From NCBI RefSeq assembly GCF_010550245.1, contig NZ_JAAGLU010000040.1:1-64000 (forward strand): a DNA stretch of 64,000 nt, in the 5' to 3' direction. A program made the position numbers and the translations under genes. Origin of the DNA: Streptomyces sp. SID12501. GTDB lineage: Bacteria > Actinomycetota > Actinomycetes > Streptomycetales > Streptomycetaceae. This document shows positions 24,632 through 35,707 of the stretch, piece by piece; positions within the stretch are counted from its first letter, which is position 1, and every line of letters starts with the position of its first letter. Below the pieces are notes generated by a model. The model saw only the letters and a list, made by a program, of their open reading frames with translations. It was not told where the DNA came from and did not search any database.

Positions 24632-26350
24632 TCACCGTACCTTTCCGGGCCGTTCGTCTCGGCTCGGCGAGGGCCGGACAGCACGGCCGCCCGTCGCCGC
24701 AGCGATGGTGTGGTCAGGCATTGCGGAGGCGTCGGCGGGCAGGTCGGCCATGCGCCGCAACCGCCACACCAGCACGTCACTGACAGAACCGGCGGTGCCC
24801 AGCTCCCGCCGTCCGGCGGCCTCGGCCAGCAAGGTGGCCGGGTCGTGTCCGGTGCTCTCAACGTCGGCGAGAGTGGCTGCTAGGGCATGCCGGCCCGGCT
24901 CGGCCAGGATCTGCTCGGCCAGCTCGGGTACCGCCGCGCGTAGACGAGCGGCCTGCTGGTGCCGCAGCGGTTGTGACAGGCGCCGGCCGCGCTGGTAGAG
25001 CGCGCCCATGGGGATACTGGCTGCGGTTTGGTAGGCGGTGCGCAGGTGCTCGGCGGCCTCGCGGGCGGCGGCGGCCTGCTGGGCGTGCTCCTTCTTCGCA
25101 TGCCAGTGGGCGGCAGCGGTGACCAGGAAGAACAGCATGTCGATCGCCATCGCGGTGGTGGCGCCGTCTTCCCCCCGGCCGAGCGCCGGACCGCTGTAGA
25201 CGAGGTCGCGGGCAGCTTGGCGCAAGGCGCGGTCGTGCCCGTGTTCGGCCCTGATGCGGGAGCGGGTGGCCCGCTCGAATACGGCGGCGGCCTGACGCAG
25301 TTCGGTGCGGGTGTGGGCGGCGGAGGTCTTGGCGAGCGCGTCCAGGACCTCCCCGGCAGCCGCGACGTACGCGGCCACCTGGCCGTCCTCACCGTTGTCC
25401 ATGACCAGCACCGCCTGCCATGCCGCAGCGGCTGTCCTGCGGCGCGCGGTGGCCGGATCGCTCGGCGCCGGGCCCGTGGCCTGGTCCGAGGGCGTGTCGG
25501 CACCCTGCATCGAGGCGTCACCGGACCAGCGCTTGCGGATACGGGGCAGGGACAGGTCGGGGGAGAGGGTGGAGCCCGCGTAGTAGACCGGCTCCCTCTG
25601 CCCGTTGCGGTTGTCCGGGAGGGCGACCTTGTAGCCGAGCAGGTCGCCGGAGGGTGCAACGCGCTTGCGGATCAGAAGGCCGGCGGCGGCCAGGCGATCG
25701 AAGAACTCCTCCTCGCTCGTGGCTCCTGCCACTGCCCGTCGTACGGTTTCCCGCAGTTCCTCGGACGCCGGCCGCTCCCTGCCCTCGCGTTCGGCCTTGT
25801 GGCGTTCGGCGCTGGTGGGGCGTTTGGCGGCGGTGCCGTCCCCGGGTGCGACCTGGTGCAGGCCGAGTTCCTTCTCGATGAGGCGGCATTCGGCCTGGGC
25901 GCGTTTGCCGGAACGGTGATGGTCGGGGTGGCGACCGTCTTCGCGTACGAGGGTGGCGATGATGTGGATGTGGTCGTCTGCGTGGCGGACGGCGGCCCAG
26001 CGGCAGCCGGCGCCGTCGCCGGGGTCGATGCCGGTGGCGGCGACGATGCGGCGGGCGATGTCGCCCCACTGCTCGTCACTGAGGATCGGGTCGTCGGGCG
26101 CGGCCCGCACCGAGCAGTGCCAGACGTGCTCGTCGGGACGCTGGTCCGCGTCGAGAAGGGACAGAGGCTGGTCGAGCAGGTGCCGGAGATCCTTCTCCGT
26201 CACTGAGGGATCGCGGCCGGGATCGGGCGCCATACCGTCGAAGGAGGCGACCAGGTGTGGGTCGATGTGCTCCTCGTGGGTGCCCTTGCCGTACAGGTAG
26301 ATCAGGAGTCCGAGGGTCCTGCTGCCCTGCTTGTGGATCCGGGGGATCAA
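24632..26350 (-). CDS. Relaxase (MobA/VirD2-like)
   Basis: 572 residues from a TTG that overlaps the MobC stop (TTGA); an upstream open frame without family similarity is not counted. The N-terminal relaxase domain has GLLIYLYGKGTHEEH with candidate catalytic Tyr and the metal-binding triad RHADDHIHII (His123, His127, His129). A helical C-terminal half follows (AAAARRTAAAAWQAV-type segments). Relaxases nick oriT and lead the strand during conjugation; this one resembles those of actinobacterial integrative elements. The gene appears intact although its element is not. Confidence 0.88.
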   Translation of the reverse strand: MIPRIHKQGSRTLGLLIYLYGKGTHEEHIDPHLVASFDGMAPDPGRDPSVTEKDLRHLLDQPLSLLDADQRPDEHVWHCSVRAAPDDPILSDEQWGDIARRIVAATGIDPGDGAGCRWAAVRHADDHIHIIATLVREDGRHPDHHRSGKRAQAECRLIEKELGLHQVAPGDGTAAKRPTSAERHKAEREGRERPASEELRETVRRAVAGATSEEEFFDRLAAAGLLIRKRVAPSGDLLGYKVALPDNRNGQREPVYYAGSTLSPDLSLPRIRKRWSGDASMQGADTPSDQATGPAPSDPATARRRTAAAAWQAVLVMDNGEDGQVAAYVAAAGEVLDALAKTSAAHTRTELRQAAAVFERATRSRIRAEHGHDRALRQAARDLVYSGPALGRGEDGATTAMAIDMLFFLVTAAAHWHAKKEHAQQAAAAREAAEHLRTAYQTAASIPMGALYQRGRRLSQPLRHQQAARLRAAVPELAEQILAEPGRHALAATLADVESTGHDPATLLAEAAGRRELGTAGSVSDVLVWRLRRMADLPADASAMPDHTIAAATGGRAVRPSPSRDERPGKVR

Positions 26351-26838
26351 GCCGCCTGCTCCTCCTGCCGGTTGGTGATCCTGTCGGCCGCCCGTTGGAC
26401 TGCCTGCGCGGCGCGTTGCAGATCGGCTAGGGCGGCGGCGAAGTGGGGTGCGTCGCCACCGGAGTTGAGGGCCCTGACGGCTTGGTTGACGTTGCTGCCG
26501 GCCCAGTCGAGCTGACGGCGCACGCCGAACAGCGCGGTCAGGATGTCCCGTTCCGTGGCGATGGCTGCTGCGGTGCGGGACTGGTCGCGAGCGGCGGCAA
26601 GGGCGGAGTGGGCCAGGAACCCGGCCACGCTCATGTCGACGTGCTCGGCGCCGGACTGGATGATGGCGAGCTCCTGTTGGTTGAGGCGGACGCTGTGGGC
26701 AGGGCGCTGCTTCTTGTCGCGCGGACGCGACTTCCCCTTCTTGGCCTTGCCCTTGCGACTGGCCTTGCCTGGCTGCGATCCGCCCTCGGTCGCAGCTTTC
26801 CCGTCCGGCGCCCCCTGGTGCCGGACGGGCTCCGCCAC
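26347..26838 (-). CDS. MobC-like relaxosome protein
   Basis: 163 residues from the GTG at 26838; start uncertain, as no strong ribosome site is seen. A Lys/Arg-rich N-terminal stretch (KASRKGKAKKGKSRPRDKKQ) precedes a MobC-type core: RPAHSVRLNQQELAIIQSGA, VDMSVAGFLAHSALAAARD and RRQLDWAGSNVNQAVRALN. MobC proteins help the relaxase open oriT. It overlaps the relaxase start. Its upstream side abuts the integrase remnant, and part of its own promoter region may be lost. Confidence 0.8.
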   Translation of the reverse strand: MAEPVRHQGAPDGKAATEGGSQPGKASRKGKAKKGKSRPRDKKQRPAHSVRLNQQELAIIQSGAEHVDMSVAGFLAHSALAAARDQSRTAAAIATERDILTALFGVRRQLDWAGSNVNQAVRALNSGGDAPHFAAALADLQRAAQAVQRAADRITNRQEEQAA

Positions 26839-26866
26839 CCCCGGGGCGGGGTCGGGTTCGAGCGCT

Positions 26867-27973
26867 CCCCCTGCGGATGCCAAGACCTGGCTCGCCCAGG
26901 CCCAGACCGACGCCCGCCGAGGCGAGTTCGTCGATCCACGCGACGGAGCCATCTCCCTCAAGGACTACATCGCGACCCACTGGTGGCCCACCCAGAGCGG
27001 CGACCCGTCCACTCTCGAACGCATCGAGCAGCGGGTCCGTCGGCACATCGTCCCGCACCTCGGTGTGCTGCCGCTGAACAGCGTCGGAACGGAGGCGTTG
27101 CGGGGATGGAAGAAGCGGCTGGAGAAGGACCTCGGCCCTACGTCGATCCGCCTCGTCTGGGCGACGCTGTCGGGCGTGCTCCAGGCCGCAGTCGAAGACC
27201 GCCGTCTCGCACGCAACCCGTGCCGCGCGAGTACGGTCCGCCCTCCGGCAGCCGCGCCCGGCAGGGTCGAGGCGTGGCCGCCCGACCGTGTCCTGGCGGT
27301 CCGGGCAACTCTGTCCGAGCGCTATCGCGTCCTCGTCGAGATCGGAGCCGGTCTCGGACTCCGGCAGGGAGAGGCGTTCGGCCTGTCCATGGAGGACATC
27401 GACTTCGACGCGGAAGTCGTCCACGTCCGCCGTCAGATCAAGATGGTGCGGACAAAGCTGTGCTTCGCGCTCCCCAAGGGCCGCAAGGTCCGCGACGTGC
27501 CCCTGCCCTCAAGCGTCGCCAAGGCCATACGACAGCACATGGAGGTCTACGAACCCGTGCCGGTCACCATGGCGTGGGACGACCCGCGCCCGGCTGAGAC
27601 GCCGGTGGAGGCCAAGCACCGGCGGCCGAGGACGTACAACCTCCTGGTGACGGGGCGCGAGCGCAAGGCGGTCAACCGGAACTTCTTCAACTCCTACGTC
27701 TGGAAGCCGGCCCTGGCAGGGGCCGGCGTGATCGCCACGCTGGAGGAGAGCGCCCTGGACGGGGCCCGAGTCTGGGAGCCGTCCCGAGAACACGGCTACC
27801 ACGCCCTGCGCCACTTCTACGCCTCCGAGCAACTGGAGGCCGGCGAGTCGGTCGTGTCCCTGGCCCGGTGGCTCGGCCACTCCGACCCCGGGTTCACCCT
27901 GCGGAAGTACGCGCACTTCCTGCCCCGCGCCGGTGCGCGCGGCAGCACCGCCATCGACGCGGTCTTCGCGTAG
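26867..27973 (+). pseudogene. Tyrosine recombinase (integrase), 5'-truncated
   Basis: Similarity to phage-type integrases begins abruptly at ADAKTWLAQAQTDARRGEFV (about 26873), the end of the arm-binding segment. The ~60 residues normally before it are missing; the frame upstream is antisense to mobC. The remainder is complete: core-binding domain (LKDYIATHWW and following) and catalytic domain with GLGLRQGE, KGRKVRDVPLP, YHALRHFYA, WLGHSDPGF and RKYAHF, giving the Arg, Lys, HxxR, His and Tyr residues. A deletion joining mobC to integrase is likely. Without the N-terminal domain, directed recombination is probably lost. Confidence 0.75.
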
Positions 27974-28039
27974 CCCGGCCGACCGGCAGAAGCCCGGTCC
28001 CGACCCAAAGTCCAAAGTCCCAGAGAAATCCCACAGGTG

Positions 28040-28091
28040 CCGCCGTGCCCTTTCTGACCCGCATTCATGCGGGTCAGAAAGGGTGCGGCGG
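28040..28091. terminator. Bidirectional hairpin between integrase and murA2
   Basis: Two 25-base arms (28040-28064 and 28067-28091) pair with only two mismatches around a 2-base loop; the inner part CCCTTTCTGACCCGCAT and its complement are exact. It sits between convergent genes, 10 bp past the murA2 stop, and can stop transcription in both directions. Confidence 0.8.
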
Positions 28092-28101
28092 CATCCGTCG
28101 T

Positions 28102-29631
28102 TCAGATATCCCGGAAGATCTCGATCTGCGCCCCCACCGAGTTCAGCCGCTCCGCCAGATCCTCGTAACCCCGGTTGATGACGTACACGTTGCGCAGCAC
28201 GGACGTGCCCTCCGCCGACATCATCGCCAGCAGGACCACCACCGCCGGCCGGAGCGCGGGCGGGCACATCATCTCGGCGGCTCGCCAGCGGGTCGGGCCC
28301 TCGACCAGGACCCGGTGCGGGTCGAGGAGTTGGAGGCGTCCGCCGAGGCGGTTCAGGTCGGTCAGATAGATCGCGCGGTTGTCGTAGACCCAGTCGTGGA
28401 TGAGGGTCTTGCCCTGGGCGGCGGCCGCGATGGCCGCGAAGAACGGCACGTTGTCGATGTTCAGACCCGGGAACGGCATCGGGTGGATCTTGTCGATCGG
28501 CGCCTCCAGCTTGGAGGGCCGGACCGTCAGGTCGACCAGCCGCGTACGGCCGTTGTCCGCGAAGTACTCTGGCGTACGGTCGTGGTCGAGCCCCATCTCC
28601 TCCAGGACCGCCAGCTCGATCTCCAGGAACTCGATCGGCACCCGGCGCACGGTCAGTTCGGACTCCGTGACGACCGCCGCCGTCAGCAGGCTCATCGCCT
28701 CGACCGGGTCCTCGGAGGGCGAGTAGTCCACGTCGACGTCGATGGTCGGTACGCCGTGCACGGTGAGCGTCGTCGTGCCGACGCCCTCGACCCGTACGCC
28801 CAAGGCCTCCAGGAAGAAGCACAGGTCCTGGACCATGTAGTTGGAGGACGCGTTGCGGATGACGGTCACCCCGTCGTGCCGGGCGGCGGCGAGCAGCGCG
28901 TTCTCGGTGACGGTGTCCCCGCGCTCGGTCAGCACGATCGGGCGGCCGGGGGAGACGGAACGGTCGACCCGGGCGTGGTAGAGCCCCTCCGTCGCCGCGA
29001 TGTCCAGCCCGAACCGGCGCAGCGCGATCATGTGCGGCTCGATGGTCCGGGTGCCGAGGTCGCAGCCACCCGCGTACGGCAGCCTGAAGCTGTCCAGGCG
29101 GTGCAGCAGCGGGCCGAGGAACATGATGATCGAGCGGGTCCGGCGGGCGGCCTCGGCGTCGATGGCCGCCATGTTCAGCTCGGCCGGGGGCACGATCTCC
29201 AGGTCGACGCCGTCGTTGATCCATCGCGCCCGTACGCCGATCGAGTTGAGCACCTCCAGCAGGCGGTACACCTCTTCGATGCGGGCGACGCGGCGCAGTA
29301 CTGTGCGCCCCTTGTTGAGGAGCGAGGCGCACAGCAGCGCGACACACGCGTTCTTGCTGGTCTTGACGTCGATCGAGCCGGAGAGGCGGCGACCGCCGAC
29401 CACCCGCAGATGCATCGGACCCGCGTACCCCAGGGAGACGATCTCACTGTCGAGCGCTTCACCGATTCGAGCGATCATCTCAAGGCTGATGTTTTGATTG
29501 CCGCGCTCGATGCGGTTGACCGCGCTCTGACTGGTGCCGAGCGCTTCGGCAAGTTGTGTCTGTGTCCAGCCCCGATGCTGTCTGGCGTCACGGATGAGCT
29601 TGCCGATACGTACGAGGTAGTCGTCTGCCAT
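28102..29631 (-). CDS. murA: UDP-GlcNAc 1-carboxyvinyltransferase with N-terminal XRE domain
   Basis: 509 residues. Residues 6-65 form an XRE helix-turn-helix (IGKLIRDARQHRGWTQTQLA, LGTSQSAVNRIERG). The rest is a MurA/EPSP-synthase fold starting at LRVVGGRRLSGSIDVKTSKN, with the fosfomycin-target Cys190 in AGGCDLGTR. MurA adds enolpyruvate to UDP-GlcNAc, the first step of peptidoglycan synthesis. This second MurA type with a DNA-binding domain corresponds, from memory, to SCO5998, next to aconitase. An 18-bp TATCTC-N6-GAGATG site lies 12 bp before the ATG, suggesting autoregulation. Whether it is catalytically active in cells is not shown by sequence. Confidence 0.93.
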   Translation of the reverse strand: MADDYLVRIGKLIRDARQHRGWTQTQLAEALGTSQSAVNRIERGNQNISLEMIARIGEALDSEIVSLGYAGPMHLRVVGGRRLSGSIDVKTSKNACVALLCASLLNKGRTVLRRVARIEEVYRLLEVLNSIGVRARWINDGVDLEIVPPAELNMAAIDAEAARRTRSIIMFLGPLLHRLDSFRLPYAGGCDLGTRTIEPHMIALRRFGLDIAATEGLYHARVDRSVSPGRPIVLTERGDTVTENALLAAARHDGVTVIRNASSNYMVQDLCFFLEALGVRVEGVGTTTLTVHGVPTIDVDVDYSPSEDPVEAMSLLTAAVVTESELTVRRVPIEFLEIELAVLEEMGLDHDRTPEYFADNGRTRLVDLTVRPSKLEAPIDKIHPMPFPGLNIDNVPFFAAIAAAAQGKTLIHDWVYDNRAIYLTDLNRLGGRLQLLDPHRVLVEGPTRWRAAEMMCPPALRPAVVVLLAMMSAEGTSVLRNVYVINRGYEDLAERLNSVGAQIEIFRDI

Positions 29632-29642
29632 GGGGTCGAGGT

Positions 29643-29660
29643 TATCTCAGATATGAGATG
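29643..29660. promoter_or_regulatory. TATCTC-N6-GAGATG site before murA2
   Basis: TATCTCAGATATGAGATG lies 12 bases before the murA2 ATG. Its half-sites and spacing equal those of the site before acnA. Position fits repression by the XRE domain of MurA2 itself; inferred. Confidence 0.5.
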
Positions 29661-29985
29661 ACGCCTCTTGTGGGATCTGTTCGGGTGACTGGTGACGGCT
29701 GGTCAGTCGTCCTTCTTCGTGCGGGTCTTCCGCCACCCGAAAGGTCCGGGCAGATTCATCGATGTCGTACGACGTCCTGTGGTGCTGCGCGTGTGTCGCG
29801 GACCGTGCTCGCCGCCTGTGGTGAACGACATGGATCGCCTGTTGATGTTCAGTCGGAGCCAAGGGAGTATCCGGAAGCTCTTGCGGAATGTGAGTGCCAT
29901 GGAGGTCGCTTACCCCGGATCGGCGCGGTGATGGCTACATCACACGGCAACCGGGCATGCCCATTCGCCACCCATGCACTAGAGT

Positions 29986-30003
29986 TATCTCGACATCGAG
30001 ATA
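29986..30003. promoter_or_regulatory. TATCTC-N6-GAGATA palindrome before acnA
   Basis: TATCTCGACATCGAGATA, arms of eight exact bases (TATCTCGA and TCGAGATA), 107 bases before the acnA start. It matches the site before murA2 in half-site and spacing. Confidence 0.6.
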
Positions 30004-30013
30004 CCTCTGCCAC

Positions 30014-30032
30014 TAAGGCTTGCCTAACTTAG
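30014..30032. promoter_or_regulatory. Iron-box-like site before acnA
   Basis: TAAGGCTTGCCTAACTTAG resembles the IdeR/DmdR1 iron box TTAGGTTAGGCTAACCTAA; read on the minus strand the overlapping 19-mer matches at about 14 positions. Iron control would suit an iron-sulfur enzyme. Prediction only. Confidence 0.4.
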
Positions 30033-30109
30033 CCTTACCTTAGCGGATCGGCCAAGTAGTCGTGGCGGCAGGATGCGGTGGAACGCGCACATCAATGAAG
30101 GAGACTGTC

Positions 30110-32827
<2,718 letters not shown>

Positions 32828-32846
32828 CCGATCCGGTAGGGCAGTC

Positions 32847-32882
32847 GGGCCGCACTCCCCGCTCGGGCGGGGAGTGCGGCCC
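32847..32882 (+). terminator. acnA terminator hairpin
   Basis: GGGCCGCACTCCCCGC (32847-32862) and GCGGGGAGTGCGGCCC (32867-32882) pair perfectly around TCGG, 20 bp after the acnA stop. No long T-run, as usual in Streptomyces. Confidence 0.85.
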
Positions 32883-33109
32883 TTCGCGTGCCCGGGGAGC
32901 GGAAGCCGGTGACCAGCGTGGTCGCCGTACAGATTTCCGCTCAAGGGATTCCGGTGGCCGAGGAGCGTCAATGCCGCCTTCGGCCAAGGGAGTTGACCGC
33001 ATCCGGCAGCGCATCCGAGAGCGCGTCCGTTGTCTCCGGGAGGGTCTCCCACGGCTGAGGCTCAGGTTGAACACAGGATTCCGCCAGGAAACAGGGACAC
33101 GATCAGGAC

Positions 33110-33835
33110 ATGTCTGGCACTTCTGGGGTTCGCGGCGGTCACGTCCGTGTGCTGATCGTCGACGACGAACCGGCGCTCACGGAACTGTTGTGCGTGGCCG
33201 TCACCGAGGCGGGCTGGCGCCCCTACCCCGCCCTCGACGGCGAGAGCGCGCTGCGCATCGCCCGCTCCTCGGCCCCGCACGCCGTCGTCCTCGACGGCAT
33301 GCTTCCCGACCTCGACGGACTCCAGGTGCTCCGCAGGCTGCGGTACGAGCGCCCGCGGCTGCCCGTCCTCATGCTCACCGCCCGAGATGCCCTCGAACAC
33401 CGTCTCGACGGACTGGAGGCGGGCGCCGACGACTACGTCACCAAGCCGTTCTCCCTGGAGGAGGTCGTGCTGCGGCTGCGCGGACTGCTGCGCCGGTGCG
33501 GCGCCGAACAGACGCGCACCGACAACTCCGTACGCGTCCTCGGCGACCTCGTGATCACCGGGGAGAGCCGCGAGGTGCACCGCGACGGCACGCCCGTCCA
33601 GCTCACCGCCAAGGAGTTCGACCTGCTCAGCCTGCTGATGGGCCACCCGCGCCAGGTGCTCAGCAAGGGGCAGATCCTCGACCATGTGTGGACGAGGTGC
33701 TTCGACAGCGGCGACAACCTCGTCGAGGTGTACATCTCCAGCCTGCGCCGCAAGATCGACAAGGGGCGGGCCCCGATGATCCACACCGTGCGCGGACTCG
33801 GGTACGCGATCAGGGCCGGGGAGGACGGGAGATGA
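33110..33835 (+). CDS. OmpR/PhoB-type response regulator
   Basis: 241 residues. Receiver domain with DDE at 18-20, phospho-acceptor Asp62 in VVLDGMLPDLDG, and the Lys of VTKPFSL. A winged-helix output domain follows (GTPVQLTAKEFDLLSLLMGH, VEVYISSLRRKIDKG, HTVRGLGYAIR). It overlaps the kinase gene by ATGA, so both are made together. Target genes unknown; the nearby LPMO and GH92 genes are possible but unproven. Confidence 0.95.
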   Translation: MSGTSGVRGGHVRVLIVDDEPALTELLCVAVTEAGWRPYPALDGESALRIARSSAPHAVVLDGMLPDLDGLQVLRRLRYERPRLPVLMLTARDALEHRLDGLEAGADDYVTKPFSLEEVVLRLRGLLRRCGAEQTRTDNSVRVLGDLVITGESREVHRDGTPVQLTAKEFDLLSLLMGHPRQVLSKGQILDHVWTRCFDSGDNLVEVYISSLRRKIDKGRAPMIHTVRGLGYAIRAGEDGR

Positions 33836-35337
33836 CCGTACGTCTGCGCGGGCGCTCACTGCGGACCCGGCTGCTGTTCTTCATCGGGGTCACCCTGGCC
33901 GTGGTGTGCGCCGCCATGGCGGTCACCACCATCTTCGCCCAGCACCAGTACCTGCTGGGCAGCCTCGACGACCGCGTCGCCAACGCCGTCGCGCGCAGCC
34001 AGGGCGGCGCCGCGCTCCACCCCGAACTGGACACCGGCCTCGGCTTCCTCAACGAGAGCGGCCAGCCCGCCGGAACCCTGGCCGCCCGTCTCGCCCCCGA
34101 CGGCACCCTGCTCACCGCCCAGGTCGTCTCCCAGGACGCGGCGCCGCGGGACCTGACCTCCGAGCAGCGGTCGGCACTCGCCGGCATCAGGGCCGACGGC
34201 ACGATGCACACCCGTACCGTGCCGGGCCTCGGCACCTACCGGATCACGGCGATCGGCGGCACCGCGGACAACGGCGTCCGCGTGCTGACCGGGCTGCCGA
34301 TGGACGACGTCCAGGACATGATCCAGGGCCTGGTCGTCATCGAGGCCGCGGTCGCCGTGGTCGGACTGACGATCGCCGGCTGCGTCTGCGCGGTCGTCAT
34401 ACGACGCCAACTGCGGCCCCTGGGCCGGGTCGCCGCCACCGCGGTCGAGGTCTCGCGCGCGCCGCTGGGCCGGGGCGCGGTCGTCGGCCTCACCCGCGTT
34501 CCGGAACGCGACACCGACCCGCAGAGCGAGGCCGGCCAGGTCGGCGCCGCCCTCAACCGGATGATCGACCACGTCGAGTCGTCCCTCGCCGAACGCCAGG
34601 CCGACGAGGAACGCATGCGGCGCTTCCTGTCCGACGCCAGCCATGAACTCCGTACCCCGCTCGCCTCGATCGCCGGATACGCGGAACTCATGAACCGGGG
34701 TACGCAGCGGATCGAGCCGGCGCTGGCCTGGCGGCGCGTGTCGGCGGAGTCGGCGCGGATGACGGGGCTCGTGGAGGACCTGCTGCTGCTCGCCCGACTC
34801 GACGAGGGGCGGCCGTTGCAGTCGGCCGAGGTGGACCTCGCGGCGGTGGTCGCCGAGTCGGTGTGGGACGCGCGGGCGGCGGGCGAGAATCACCACTGGC
34901 AACTGGCGCTCCTCCTCGACTCCCCGGCGCTGGTCCTCGGCGACGAGGCCCGGCTGCACCAGGTGGTGGCCAACCTGCTGGCCAACGCACGCGTCCACAC
35001 ACCCGCCGGTACGACGGTGCTGGCCTCGGCGGAGGTCGTGGGTGAGCGGTGCGTCATCCGCGTACGCGACGACGGTCCCGGCATCCCGCCGCACCTGCTC
35101 CCGTCCGTCTTCGAACGCTTCACCCGGGCCGACGTCTCCCGCGCCCGCAGCGGCCCACGGGACGGGGGCTCGGGCCTCGGCCTCGCCATCGTGTCGGCCA
35201 TCGTGGCCGCGCACGGAGGGACCATCGACGTCGAAAGCGCCCCGGGACACACCGAGTTCACGATCGGACTGCCCACCGCGAGAGTGGTGCCGCCGACGAC
35301 GTCGCGACCTGAACTCCGTACGCCCCTCCGGCGGTGA
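33832..35337 (+). CDS. Sensor histidine kinase
   Basis: 501 residues. Helix at 12-35, an extracellular sensing region of about 130 residues, second helix at 165-190, then HAMP-like linker, dimerisation domain with His271 in SDASHELRTPLASI, and an ATP-binding domain with N box (VVANLLANARVH), G1 (RDDGPGIP), F (FERFTRA) and G2 (GSGLGLAIV) motifs. It phosphorylates the regulator encoded just before it. The extracellular part has no recognised ligand-binding fold. Confidence 0.95.
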   Translation: MTVRLRGRSLRTRLLFFIGVTLAVVCAAMAVTTIFAQHQYLLGSLDDRVANAVARSQGGAALHPELDTGLGFLNESGQPAGTLAARLAPDGTLLTAQVVSQDAAPRDLTSEQRSALAGIRADGTMHTRTVPGLGTYRITAIGGTADNGVRVLTGLPMDDVQDMIQGLVVIEAAVAVVGLTIAGCVCAVVIRRQLRPLGRVAATAVEVSRAPLGRGAVVGLTRVPERDTDPQSEAGQVGAALNRMIDHVESSLAERQADEERMRRFLSDASHELRTPLASIAGYAELMNRGTQRIEPALAWRRVSAESARMTGLVEDLLLLARLDEGRPLQSAEVDLAAVVAESVWDARAAGENHHWQLALLLDSPALVLGDEARLHQVVANLLANARVHTPAGTTVLASAEVVGERCVIRVRDDGPGIPPHLLPSVFERFTRADVSRARSGPRDGGSGLGLAIVSAIVAAHGGTIDVESAPGHTEFTIGLPTARVVPPTTSRPELRTPLRR

Positions 35338-35707
35338 CCGTGGTGACCGGGGCGTACCCCGGCTCCCGCCCCCCCGGCTCCCGCTCCCAACTCCTGCCCT
35401 CAACTGCCCTCTTCGGCTTGAGGTTTCGCGAGAGCCGCAGCCATCCGGGTGCGGTCCTCGTGTGTCAGGCGTTTACAACGGCACCGCGCGGCGCTAGCTT
35501 CAAAGGAGGGTGAGGTGGGAGCGCTCCCACACCGAGCGGACCGGAACCCGTAAGCGGGAGTCGCTCCCACCTCACCACCCCCCACGCATCACACCGTGCG
35601 CATCGCGCATCACGCGCGTCCCCAGTCGGGCGCGCCCCTTCACCCGCACGTTCCGTACGTACCGCACGACGTACGGCGCATCGCGTACGACTGAAGGAGA
35701 ACGTGAC
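35338..35707. promoter_or_regulatory. LPMO promoter region with CebR-type operator
   Basis: TGGGAGCGCTCCCA (35516-35529) is the 14-bp palindrome bound by the cellobiose repressor CebR in several Streptomyces. A related GGGAG-TCG-CTCCC lies at 35556-35568. GGTGAGGTGGGAGCG (35509-35523) and CGCTCCCACCTCACC (35562-35576) form a 15-bp perfect inverted repeat spanning both. The operators lie 130-200 bp before the LPMO ATG. Confidence 0.75.

Larger units (their letters stand above)
29632..30109. other. 478-bp divergent regulatory region, murA2/acnA
   Basis: No gene is supported. It holds the two TATCTC-N6-GAGAT sites near either end and an AT-richer stretch with an iron-box-like sequence before acnA. 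Short open frames on both strands here have no family features. Confidence 0.6.

Noticed and set aside
26543..26866. Upstream part of the integrase frame
   Set aside because: It is antisense to mobC and has no integrase features, so it is not counted as a real N-terminus.
26351..27424. N-terminal extension of the relaxase frame
   Set aside because: It overlaps mobC and the integrase antisense and shows no similarity; family similarity begins exactly at the TTG at 26350.
29692..29931. 79-codon plus-strand frame before acnA
   Set aside because: No ribosome site, no motif and unusual codon use; treated as part of the regulatory region.
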